This document shows positions 1 to 8,127 of a DNA stretch of 12,098 nt, piece after piece. Position 1 is the first letter of the stretch, and each line of letters begins with the position of its first letter. Origin of the DNA: Actinidia chinensis (Eukaryota; Streptophyta; Magnoliopsida; Ericales; Actinidiaceae); NCBI GenBank assembly GCA_009663005.1, contig VIGQ01000788.1, positions 32,501 through 44,598 of the forward strand. The letters are read 5' to 3'. The translations under genes and the position numbers were made by a program. The notes below the pieces were generated by a model, which was not told the DNA's origin, searched no databases, and worked only from the letters and a program-made list of their open reading frames with translations.

Positions 1-112
1 ATGTTATGTTTTGTTCTTGTCGATTTAAAAGTATGCGGCGTTGATTTAAGTAATAACTTATAGCCTGTTTTTGTTTGTTTTGTTTTGCGAGAACTAATAC
101 TATTGACTAATT
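1..112 (+). repeat. Partial satellite monomer at left edge
   Basis: This is the tail of a monomer, from the ATGTTATGTTTTG landmark through the GCGAGAACTAATAC and TTGACTAA landmarks. The front lies outside the window. Type is not assigned. Confidence 0.9.
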
Positions 113-419
113 GACTCGATTGGATTACCCACGCCAATACCGATGTCCTAGGCCTATACCTCAATACGTATCTCCACACTTAAATATTGAAGTACGTAAA
201 AATTACTTTAAATTTTTGTGTACTTTACGTTGAACCGTACTTAATTGAAATTGAAGTTAACCCGGGTTCAACATTAGCTCAAGTTAATTAGGTATTATTA
301 ACAATGGATTATGTTATGTTTTTGTCCTATTTCAAATTAGTTTGATTTGAATTTTAGTAATACGTAAGTGACTGTTTTTTATTTGTTTTGTTTTGCGAGA
401 TTATCACTCTTGACTAACG
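113..419 (+). repeat. Satellite monomer 1, type unassigned
   Basis: Carries the CCCGGG-centred dyad (CCCGGG at 261) with a TTGAAATTGAAG left arm like type G, and TTATTAACAATGG in the linker, shared with the monomer at 10319. Several one-base indels against consensus. Confidence 0.85.
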
Positions 420-731
420 GACTCGATTGATGTACCACGCTAATACCGGATGCCTAGGCTAGGTACTCTCCAAATACGTATCTTCGATCTTCGCACTTTT
501 AAATATTGAGGTACGTAAAAATTACTTTACATTTTTAGCGTTATCTTTGAACGTAAATTAACTTGAACTTGGAGTTACCCTGGTTCACTTCAAGCTCAAT
601 TATTGGTTTTATTAGACAATGACTTATGTTATGTTTTGTCTATTTCAATTATTTTGATTTAAATTTTTAAGTAATAAGTAGTACGGTTTTTTATTATTTT
701 GTTTTGCGAAAACTAATATCTCTTGACTAAT
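420..731 (+). repeat. Satellite monomer 2, type unassigned
   Basis: All landmarks are present but degraded. The dyad centre reads CCCTGG instead of CCCGGG. A short CTTCGATCTTCG stretch interrupts the CTCCACAC landmark near 482. Confidence 0.85.
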
Positions 732-1051
732 GACTCGATTGGATGTACCGACCACACGCATAATACCCGCTGCCTAGGCCCCGGTACTCTCAAATCCGTC
801 TCTCCACACTTTTAAATATTGAGGTACGTAAAAAATTATTTTAAATTTTGTACATTTATTTTGAACGCAGAATTCACTTGAACTTAAAGTTACCCGGTTC
901 AACTTCAAGTCCAGTTATTTAATAGTTTTATTACACAATGGTTTATGTCATGTTTGGTCTATTTCAAATTATACTGATTTGATTTTAGTAATTAAGTAGT
1001 GACTGTTTTTTATTTATTTTGTTTGCGAGCACTAATGCTCTTGACTAACGA
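732..1051 (+). repeat. Satellite monomer 3, type unassigned (A/J-like tail)
   Basis: The tail TTTTATTACACAATGG and ATTATACTGATTTG resembles types A and J. The dyad centre has lost one G (CCCGG). Confidence 0.85.
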
Positions 1052-1369
1052 GACTCAATTGGTGTACCACGCTAATACCGATGCCTAGGCCCAGGTATTC
1101 TCAAATACGTACCTCCCACTTTTAAATATTGAGTTGTAAAAATTATTTTGAAATATTGTACATTTACTTGAACTTGAAACGTAATTAACTTGAACTTGAA
1201 GTTACACACCCGGGTTCAACTCAACTCACTCAATTACTTATGTTTTAGTACACAATGGGTTTATTTATTTTTGTCTATTTCAAGTTATGCTGATTTGGAA
1301 TGTTAAGTACTAAGTAGTGACGGTTTTTTATTTGTTTTGTTTTGCGAGGACTACTGCTTCTTGACAACG
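1052..1369 (+). repeat. Satellite monomer 4, type unassigned (A/E-like)
   Basis: Has CTCAATTGG and GTATTCTC in the front. Near 1167 the usual TTATCTTGAACCG is replaced by an extra ACTTGAACTTGAAACG, which looks like a short local duplication of the dyad's left arm. CCCGGG is intact at 1209. Confidence 0.85.
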
Positions 1370-1686
1370 GACTCGATTTTGATGTACGGAAGCGCTAATT
1401 ACCGGAGTCTAGGCACGGTACTCTCAAATACGTATCTCCACCTTTAAATATTTATGGAACATACAAAATTACATTCACTTTTTACATTTATCTTGAACCG
1501 TAATTAATTGGAGCATGAACTTACCCACCCGGATTTCAATTTCAAGCTCAAGTTAACTAGGATTATTAGACAATGGCTTATGTTACTTTTGATTATTTCA
1601 AATTAATGCTGATTTGAATTTTAAGTAATAGTTGTGACTGTTTTTAATTTAATTTGTTTGTCCAGGGACTAAAGCTCTTCCTAACG
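1370..1686 (+). repeat. Satellite monomer 5, type H
   Basis: Shares GGAGCATGAA, a TTCAATTTCAAG right dyad arm and TTTTGATTATTTC with the monomers at 5306 and 7509. It is followed by a C-like monomer rather than I. Confidence 0.8.
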
Positions 1687-1995
1687 AACTCGATTGGCTG
1701 TACCCCACGCTAATACCGATGCTTAGGCAAGTTACCTCAAATACTGTATTTCCACACGTTGTTTAATATTAAGGTATGTAAAAATTAGTTTAAATTTTGT
1801 ACATTTATCTTGAACAGTAGTTAACTTGAACCAAGTAAACCCGGTTTTCAACTTCACGCTCAATTAACTAGGTATATAGACAATGGCTTATCTAATATTT
1901 TGTCTATTTTAAATTATGTTGATTTGAATTTTAAGTAATAAGTAGTGACTGTTTTTCATTTGTTTTGTTTGCGAGGACTAATGCTCTTGTAAACG
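1687..1995 (+). repeat. Satellite monomer 6, C-like
   Basis: The body has GGTATGTAAAAATTAGTTT, CAGTAGTTAACTTGAACC and CTATTTTAAATTATG, closest to type C, and it precedes a D copy as C does. It lacks the C-specific TTAACGTATGT, so it may be a mixture with type I. Confidence 0.75.
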
Positions 1996-2207
1996 GACTC
2001 GATTGGATGTACCACGCTAATACAGATGCCTAGGCACAGGTATCACAAATACGTATCTCCACATTTTTAAACATTGAGGAACATAAAAATTACATTAAAT
2101 TTTGTACATTTATCTTGAACTGTATTATGCTGATTTGAATTTTAAGTAATAAGTAGTGACTGTTTTTCATTTGTTTTATTTGTGAGAACTAATGCTCTTG
2201 ACTAACG
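1996..2207 (+). repeat. Satellite monomer 7, type D with ~96-bp internal deletion
   Basis: Shares AGGCACAGGTATCAC, GAGGAACATAAAAATTAC and TTTGTGAGAACT with the D monomers at 4062 and 9376. The copy is only 212 bp. At about 2121-2127 the text jumps from GAACTGTA to TTATGCTGATTTG, skipping what in the 4062 copy is roughly 4199-4294. The whole CCCGGG-centred dyad and the following linker are missing, while both flanks remain type D, so the loss is inside one monomer. Confidence 0.88.
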
Positions 2208-2518
2208 GACATCATTGGATGTACCACGCTAATACCGATGCCTAGGGCCCAGGATTCTCAAATCACTTATCTCGACATCTTTTAAAATATTGAAGGTACG
2301 TAACAATTATTTACATTTGTTCATTTACTTGAACCGAATTAACTTGGACTTGAATTACCCTGGTTCAACTTCAAGCTCAAGTTAATTATGTTTTATTACA
2401 CAATGTTTATGTTATGTTTTGTCTTTTCAATTTATTTATGCTTATTTGAATTTGTAAGTAATAAGTAGTGACTGTTTTTTCATTTATTTTGCTTTGCGAG
2501 GACTAAGCTTTGACTAAC
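2208..2518 (+). repeat. Satellite monomer 8, type E
   Basis: TTAACTTGGACTTGAA and TTAATTATGTTTTATTACAC match the E monomers at 4378 and 9684, and E follows D here as elsewhere. The dyad centre reads CCCTGG. Confidence 0.8.
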
Positions 2519-2830
2519 GACTCGATTGGATCCACGCTTAATACGATGCCTAGGCCCAGGTAACTCTCAAATACGTATCTCCACACCACACTTTGCATAT
2601 AAGGTATCATAAAAATTATTTTAAATTTTTTACATTTATCTTGAACCGTAATTAACTTGCACTTGAAGTACCTCGGGTTCACTTCAAGCTCAGTTACTTA
2701 GGTATTATTAGACAATGGCTTATGCTATTTTTGTCTATTTAAATTATGTTGATTTGAAATTTTAAATGTAATAAGTAGTGACTATTTTTCATTTATTTTT
2801 GTTTTGCAGAGGACGAATACTCTTGACACG
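2519..2830 (+). repeat. Satellite monomer 9, F/I mixture
   Basis: The front (GCCTAGGCCCAGGTAACTCTC) is unlike I and compatible with F. From about 2605 on (ATCATAAAAATTA, TTTTTTACATTT, CTTATGCTATTTTTG, ATTATGTTGATTTG) it is type I as at 5621 and 7818. It lies between E and J, so G and H are skipped. Confidence 0.7.
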
Positions 2831-3141
2831 GACTCGATTTTGATGTACCACGCTAATACCTATGCTAGGCTCAAATACTCTCAAATACGTTCGCCAACAC
2901 TTGTTAAATCTTGGGTACGTAAAAATTATTTAATTTTGCTACGTTTATCTTGAACTGTACTGAAACATGAACATGAAATTACCCGAAGTAAAGACAACTC
3001 AAGCTCACGTAATTATGTTTTTATTACACTAGTTTTTATTTTATGTTTTGTCTATTTCAAATTATACTTAGTTTGAATTTTAAGTAGTAAGTATGACTTT
3101 TTTCATTTTTTTGTTTGCGAGACTATTGCTCTTGACTAACG
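2831..3141 (+). repeat. Satellite monomer 10, type J
   Basis: Shares TACCTATGCTA, TACGTTTATCTTGAACTGTA and the ATTATACT tail with the monomers at 5936 and 8128. The dyad centre is degraded to CCCGAAG. Confidence 0.82.
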
Positions 3142-3441
3142 GACCTCATTGGAGGTACCACCTTAATACCGACACCTAGGCTACAGGTCTTCTCAAATAC
3201 GTATCTCCACACTTTTAAATATTGAGGTACGTAAAAATTATTTTAAATTTTGTACATTTATCTTGAACCGTAATTAAGTTGGACTTGAAGTTACCCGGGT
3301 TCAACTTCAAGCTCAAGTTAATTATGTTTTATTAAACAATGGTTTATGTTATGTTTTGTCTATTTCAAACTATGCTGATTTTGAATTTTAAGTAATAAGT
3401 AGTGACTGTTTTTTAATTTTTTTTATTTGCGAGGACTAAGG
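3142..3441 (+). repeat. Satellite monomer 11, type A
   Basis: Diagnostic AAGTTGGAC in the left dyad arm (also at 6248 and 8440 copies) and TTTTGAATTTTAAG in the tail. Near 3438-3441 about 14 bp (the TGCTCTTGACTAAC landmark) are missing, a loss not seen in other copies. The dyad spans 3274-3321. Confidence 0.9.
3274..3321. repeat. 48-bp inverted repeat (dyad) centred on CCCGGG, reference copy
   Basis: The left arm (3274-3296) reads into CCC and the right arm (3297-3321) out of GGG. In the consensus the left arm starts TTAACTTGAACTTGAAGTT and the right arm ends CTTCAAGCTCAAGTTAA. Read as its complement, the right arm matches the left arm with one mismatch and a 2-base bulge; this copy has a few more mismatches. 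The element sits in the same place in almost every monomer (for example 3882-3928, 4509-4555). CCCGGG is intact in 18 copies. Such DNA can fold into a hairpin or cruciform, or bind a dimeric protein; neither can be shown from sequence. Confidence 0.85.
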
Positions 3442-3750
3442 AACTCGATTGGATGTACCACGCTAATACTAACGCCTAGGCCCAAGTATTCTCAAATACG
3501 TATCTCCACACTTTTAAATATTGAGGTACGTAAAAATTACTTTAAATTTTATACATTTATCTTGAACTGTAATTAACTTGGACTTGAAGTTATCCGGGTT
3601 CAACTTCAAGCTCAAGTTAATTAGGTATTATTAGACAATGGCTATGTTATGTTTTGTCTATTACAAATTAAGCTGATTTGAATTTTAAGTAATAAGTAGT
3701 GACTGTTTTACATTTATTTTGTTTGCGAGAACTAATGCTCTTGACTAACG
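3442..3750 (+). repeat. Satellite monomer 12, type B
   Basis: Diagnostic TTTTATACATTTATC and CTTGAACTGTAATTAACTTG, recurring with small changes at 6577 and 8751. The dyad centre reads TCCGGG. Near-consensus sequence quality. Confidence 0.9.
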
Positions 3751-4061
3751 GACTCGATTGGATGTACCACGCTAATAACGATGCCTAGGTCCAGGTACTC
3801 TCAAATACGTATTTCCACACTTGTAAATATTAACGTATGTAAAAATTAGTTTAAATTTTGTACATTTATCTTAAACCGTAGTTAACTTGAACATGAAGTT
3901 ACCCGGGTTCAACTTCAAGCTCAGTTAATTAGGTATTATTAGACATGGTTTATGTATGTTTTGTCTATTTTAAATCATGCTGATTTGAATTTTAACCTCA
4001 ATAAGTAGTGACTTGGTTTTCCACTTGTTTTGTTTTGCGGGACTAATGCTCGTTGACAATG
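3751..4061 (+). repeat. Satellite monomer 13, type C
   Basis: Diagnostic ATTAACGTATGTAAAAATT and CTTAAACCGTAGTTAACTTG, recurring at 6884 and 9069. Dyad at 3882-3928 with intact CCCGGG at 3902. Confidence 0.9.
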
Positions 4062-4377
4062 GACTACTCGATTGGATGTACTACGCTAATAAAGAATGCT
4101 AGGCACAGGTAATCACAAATACGTATTCTACGTTTTTTAAAAACATTGAGGAAATATAAAAAATTACATTAAATTTTGTACATTTATCTTGAACTGTAAT
4201 TAACTGGAACATGAAATTACCCGGGTCAACTTCAAGTTCAAGTTAACTAGGTATTATTAGACAGTGGCTTATGTTATGTTTTGTCTATTTCAAATTATGC
4301 TGATTTGAATTTTAAGTAATAAGTAGTGACTGTTTTTCATTTGTTTTGTTTGTGAGAACTAATGCTCTTGACTAACG
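4062..4377 (+). repeat. Satellite monomer 14, type D
   Basis: Diagnostic GGCACAGGTAATCACAAATA, GAGGAAATATAAA, TTACATTAAATTTTG, CTTCAAGTTCAAG and TTTGTGAGAACT, recurring at 1996 and 9376. This is the full-length reference for the deleted copy at 1996. Its front (4000-4170) is noisy and its rear is clean. Confidence 0.9.
4289..4309. repeat. Short inverted repeat, 7-bp arms, 7-base loop, reference copy
   Basis: TTCAAAT at 4289-4295 and ATTTGAA at 4303-4309 are exact reverse complements around TATGCTG. The same element occurs in most monomers at the TTCAAATTATGCTG landmark, about 65 bp after the CCCGGG centre. Some types (I, F) have TTTTAAAT in the left arm, which weakens the stem. Confidence 0.7.
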
Positions 4378-4687
4378 GACTCAATTGGATGTACCACGCT
4401 AATACCGATGCCTAGGCCCAGGTTTTCTCAAATACGTATCTCCACACTTTTAAATATTGAGGTACGTAAATATTATTTTAAATTTTGTATATTTATCTTG
4501 AACCGTAATTAACTTGGACTTGAAGTTACCCGGGTTCAACTTCAAGCTCAATTAATTATGTTTTATACACAATGGTTTATGTTAATGTTTTGTATATTTC
4601 AAGTTTATGCAGATTGAAATTTTTAAGTAATAAGTACTGACTGTTTTTCATTTATTTTTTGTTTGCGGGAATATTGTCTCTGACTAA
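4378..4687 (+). repeat. Satellite monomer 15, type E
   Basis: TTAACTTGGACTTGAAG with CTCAATTAATTATG, recurring at 2208 and 9684. A good reference copy: GCCTAGGC at 4410-4417, ATACGTAT at 4432-4439, dyad 4509-4555 with CCCGGG at 4529. Confidence 0.9.
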
Positions 4688-4997
4688 CACTCGATTGGAT
4701 GTACCACTAAGACCTATGGCCTAGGCCCGGTACTCTCAAATAACGTATCTCCACACTTTTAAATATTGAGGTTTGTAAACAATTAATTTAAATATTATAC
4801 ATTTATCTTTGAACCGTAATTAACGTGAACTTGATTTACCCAGCTTCAAATTCAGGCTCAATTTAATTAGGTAATATTAGACAATGGCTGATTTTATGTT
4901 TTGTTTATTTTAAATTATGCTGATTTGAATTTTAAGTAATAAGTAGAGATTCTTTTTTATTTATTTTGTTTGCGAGGAATAATGCTCTTGACTAACG
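4688..4997 (+). repeat. Satellite monomer 16, type F
   Basis: Diagnostic TTTAAATATTATACATT, TTCAGGCTCAATTTAATTAG, GGTAATATTAGACAATGGC and AGTAGAGATT, recurring at 10003; the tail also recurs in the 6884 monomer. The dyad centre is altered to CCCAGC. Confidence 0.9.
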
Positions 4998-5305
4998 GAC
5001 TCAATTGGATGTACCACGCTAATACCGATGCCTAGGCCCAGGTATTCTCAAATACGTATTTCCACACTTGTAAATATTAAGGTATATAAAAATTAGTTTA
5101 GATTTTGTACATTTATCTTGAACCATAGTTAACTTGAAATTGAAGTTACCCGGGTTCAATTTCAAGCTCAAGTTAATTAGGTATTATTAGACAATGGCTT
5201 ATGCTATGTTTTGTCTGTTTTAAATTATGTTGATTTGAATTTTAAGTAATAAGTAGTTACTGTTTTCATTTGTGTTTATTTTGCGAGACTATACTCTTGA
5301 CAACG
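4998..5305 (+). repeat. Satellite monomer 17, type G
   Basis: Diagnostic TATATAAAAATTAGTTTAGA and AACCATAGTTAACTTGAAAT, recurring at 7208. Clean up to about 5260. CCCGGG at 5149. Confidence 0.9.
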
Positions 5306-5620
5306 AACTCGATTGTGTACAACGCTAATACCGATGCGCCTAGCATCAGGTACTCTCACTACGTATCTCCAGTCTCCACTTTTCCTTTTTCTTCACATCA
5401 AAATTACATTAACTTTTGTGTACTTTTATCTTGACCGTAATTAAAACTGGAGCAATGAAGTTACCCGGGTTCAATTTCAAGTCAAGTTACTATGAGGTAT
5501 TAGTAGACACTGGCTTATGTATATTTGATTATTCAATTCTGGGCTGATTTGAATTTAAGGTAATAGTAGTGACGTTTTTTTATTTTATTTTGTTTGCGAG
5601 GACTAATGCTCTTGCCTAAC
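5306..5620 (+). repeat. Satellite monomer 18, type H
   Basis: Diagnostic TTACATTAACTTTTG, GGAGCAATGAAG, TTCAATTTCAAG and TTTGATTATTC, recurring at 7509 and 1370. The stretch 5380-5395 (CTTTTCCTTTTTCTTC) replaces the usual TTTAAATATTGAGGAAC and looks locally corrupted. CCCGGG at 5464. Confidence 0.88.
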
Positions 5621-5935
5621 GACCGATTGGAATGTACCGGGCCACGCTATACCTATGGCTAGGTCCAGGTACTCCTGAAATAACGTATTTCCACACTTTG
5701 TAATAGTAAGTACATAAAAATTAGTTTAAATTTTTTACATTTATTTGAACCTAATTAACTTGAACTTGAAGTTACCCGGGTTCAACTTCAAGCTACAAGG
5801 GTTAACTTAGGTATAATTAGACAATATCTTATGCTATGTTTTGTCTATTTTAAATTATGTTGATTTGATTTTAATAGAAGTAGTGACTATTTTTCATTTG
5901 TTTTTGTTTGGGGACGAGGACTAATACTCTTGACA
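5621..5935 (+). repeat. Satellite monomer 19, type I
   Basis: Diagnostic CTATGGCTAGGTCCAGG, TACATAAAAATTAG, TTTTTTACATTTAT, TGCTATGTTTTG and ATTATGTTGATTTG, recurring at 7818. One of the best matches to the ideal dyad left arm. CCCGGG at 5775. Confidence 0.88.
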
Positions 5936-6247
5936 GACTCGTTTGCTGTACCAGGCTAATACCTATGCTAAGGCCCTCAGTATCTCAAATACGTTCTTCT
6001 ACACTTTTTAATATGAGGGTAACGTAAAATTAATTTAATTTTGTACGGATTATCTTGAACTGTAATTACCTTGAACTTGAAGTTTACCCGGGTTCAACTT
6101 CACGCTCAAGTTACTTAGTTTTATACACAATAGTTTATTTAATGTTTTGTCTATTTCAAATATAACTGATTTGAATTTTAAGTAGAAGTATGACTATTTT
6201 TCATTTATTGTTTGCGAGGACTATTGCTCTTGACTAAAACGTGAACT
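5936..6247 (+). repeat. Satellite monomer 20, type J
   Basis: Diagnostic ATACCTATGCTA, TTGTACGGATTATC, ACACAATAGTTT and ATAACTGATTTG, recurring at 2831 and 8128. Indel-rich. CCCGGG at 6087. Confidence 0.86.
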
Positions 6248-6576
6248 GACTTTAATTGGAATGTCACCCACACTAATACCAACGCGGGGCCCAGGTAATT
6301 CTCAAATACGTATCTCACACACTTTTTAAATATGAGGTATGGAAAATTTTTAATTTTTGTACATATCTTGAACCGTAATTAAAAGTTGGACGTGAAGTTA
6401 CCACCCGGGTTCAAACTCAAACTCAGTTATTATATTTTACTATTACACAATGGTTTATGATATGTTTTGGTCTATTTCAAAATATGCCTGATTTTGAATT
6501 TTAAGAAACTAATAAGTAGTTGGGGAACCTAACTTTTCATTTATTTTGTTCGCGAGGACTAATGCTCTTGCTACGG
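6248..6576 (+). repeat. Satellite monomer 21, type A
   Basis: AAGTTGGAC and a GATTTTGAATTTTAAG tail as at 3142; ACTAATACCAACGC as at 8440. At 329 bp it is the longest copy, from small insertions near 6495-6535 (around TTGGGGAACCTAAC). CCCGGG at 6404. Confidence 0.86.
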
Positions 6577-6883
6577 AACTCGCTTGGAATGTACCCCAAT
6601 AACTAGACAGGCCTAGGCCCCAATATTCTCTAATACTATCTCCACACTTTAATATTGAGGTACGTAAAAATTACTTTCAATTTATACATTTATCTTTAAA
6701 TGTAATTAACTGGGACTTGAAGTTTCCGGGTTCAACTTCAACTCAAGTTAATTATGTATTAATTAGACAATGGCTTATGTTATGTGTTGTCTATTTCAAA
6801 TTATCTGATTTGAATTTAATTAATAAGTAGTGACTGTTTTTCATTTTTTTTTTTTTGTTGCGAGGACTATCGCTTGACTAACG
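6577..6883 (+). repeat. Satellite monomer 22, type B
   Basis: TTATACATTTATC, AATGTAATTAAC and GGGACTTGAAG match 3442 and 8751. A homopolymer run of about 13 T lies near 6844-6856. Confidence 0.84.
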
Positions 6884-7207
6884 GACTCGATTGATGTACC
6901 TACGCTAATATCGATGCCTATGTCCAGGTACTCTCAAATACGTATTTCCACGCTGTAAATATTAACGTATGTTTAAAAATTACAGTTTAAATTTTGTATA
7001 TTAATTTAAACCGTAGTACATTGAACATGAAGTTTACCCGGGTTTCAACTTCAAGCTGCACGTATAATTAGGTATATTCGACAATGGCTGATTTATGTTT
7101 TGTTTTTATTTTGAAATTATGCTGATTTGAATTTTAACACCATCACACACTAGAGAATTCTTTTTTATTTAATTTTGTTTTGCGAGGATAATGCTCTTTG
7201 ACTAACG
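6884..7207 (+). repeat. Satellite monomer 23, C/F hybrid
   Basis: The front matches type C: TATCGATGCC, GTCCAGGTACTC, ATTAACGTATGT, TTTAAACCGTAG and GAACATGAAG. From about 7083 it matches type F: GACAATGGCTGAT, TTATGTTTTGTTT and TAGAGAATTCTTTTTT. The switch falls within roughly 7045-7083, at or just after the right dyad arm. The next monomer is G, as after F, which confirms the register shift. A stretch ACACCATCACACAC near 7137 is unusual and may be error. Confidence 0.8.
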
Positions 7208-7508
7208 GACCAATTGGATGTACCACTCTAATACCGATGCTAGCCCAGTATTCTCATACGTATTTCCACACTGTATAATATTAAGGTATATAAAATTAGT
7301 TTAGATTTTGTACATTTATCTTGAACCATAGTTACTTGAAATGAAGTACCCCGGTTCAATTCAAGCTCAAGTTAATTAGGTATTATTAGACAATGGCTTA
7401 TGCTACAAATGTTTGTCTGTTATTTTAATTAGGTTGATTTGTTTTTAAGTAATAAGTAGTTACTGTTTTCATTTGTTTTATTTGCGAGGACTAATACTCT
7501 TGACAACG
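7208..7508 (+). repeat. Satellite monomer 24, type G
   Basis: TATATAAAATTAGTTTAGA and CCATAGTTACTTGAAATG match 4998. Its front half differs from that copy mainly by one-base deletions. Confidence 0.87.
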
Positions 7509-7817
7509 AACTCGATTTGATGTACCACGCTAATACCGATGCCTAGGCACAGGTACTCTCAACTACGTATCTCCACACTTTAATTTTGAGGAACATAAAA
7601 ATTACATTAACTTTTGTACATTTATCTTGAACCGTAATTAACTGGAGCATGAAGTTACCCGGGTTCAATTTCAAGCTCAAGTTAACTAGGTATTATTAGA
7701 CAATGGCTTATGTTATATTTTGATTATTTCAAATTATGCTGATTTGAAGTTTAAGTATAGTTAGTAGACTGTTTTTTATTTATTTGTTTGCGAGGACTAT
7801 CCTCTTTGCCTAACGGA
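7509..7817 (+). repeat. Satellite monomer 25, type H
   Basis: GAGGAACATAAAAATTACAT, TTAACTTTTGTAC, GGAGCATGAAG and TTTTGATTATTTC match 5306 and 1370. Clean copy with CCCGGG at 7658. Confidence 0.9.
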
Positions 7818-8127
7818 AACTCGATTGATGTACACACCTATACCGATGGCTAGGTCCAGGTACTCTGAAAACGATATTTCCACACTTGTAATTTAAGGTC
7901 ATAAAAATTAGTTTAAATTTTTTACATTTATCTGAACCTTAATTAACTTGAACTTGAAGTTACCCGGGTTTACAACTTCAAGCTCAAGTTAATTAGGTAT
8001 TAATAGACAATAGCTATTCTATGTTTGTGGTCTATTTAAATTATGTTGTTTGAATTTTAAGTAATAATTCGTGACTATTTTTCATGTTGTTTTTGGTTTG
8101 GCAGCAGGACTAATACTCTTGACAACT
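7818..8127 (+). repeat. Satellite monomer 26, type I
   Basis: GATGGCTAGGTCCAGG, ACTCTGAAA, TTTTTTACATTTATC and AACCTTAATTAACTTG match 5621. CCCGGG at 7963, with a short TTTA insertion just after it. Confidence 0.88.

Larger units (their letters stand above)
1..3141 (+). repeat. Left flank: rearranged higher-order segment
   Basis: The first four full monomers (113-1369) are not assigned with confidence. After them the order reads H (1370), C-like (1687), D with an internal deletion (1996), E (2208), an F/I mixture (2519) and J (2831), which then joins A at 3142. Against the 10-monomer order this skips I-J-A-B between H and C, and G-H between F and I. The type signatures are readable but noisy. 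Confidence 0.6.
3142..6247 (+). repeat. Complete 10-monomer higher-order repeat unit (A-J)
   Basis: Ten consecutive monomers, each with its own variants, whose types recur in the same order downstream. Type A at 3142 returns at 6248 and 8440; B at 3442 returns at 6577 and 8751; C at 3751 returns at 6884 (front part) and 9069; D at 4062 returns at 9376; E at 4378 returns at 9684; F at 4688 returns at 10003; G at 4998 returns at 7208; H at 5306 returns at 7509; I at 5621 returns at 7818; J at 5936 returns at 8128. The unit is 3,106 bp. Its first two thirds are the cleanest sequence in the window. Assignments rest on private variants seen by eye, given under each monomer. Confidence 0.82.

Noticed and set aside
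3297..3311. GGTTCAACTTC resembles an RNA polymerase III B box (GGTTCRANNCC), which could hint at a tRNA-derived SINE origin
   Set aside because: There is one mismatch, no convincing A box 30-60 bases upstream, and no cloverleaf. The motif is better explained as the right arm of the dyad.
3274..3321. Intrinsic terminator or bacterial operator
   Set aside because: The inverted repeat lacks a following T run at a fixed place, recurs every 311 bp without genes, and the whole window is a eukaryote-like satellite.
3274..3321. Heat-shock element from repeated GAA/TTC triplets in the dyad
   Set aside because: The triplets recur at 6-base spacing in one direction within each arm, not as alternating 5-base nGAAn units.
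6490..6540. Transposon or other insertion in the longest monomer (329 bp)
   Set aside because: The extra bases are a few scattered short insertions with no terminal repeats or target duplication.
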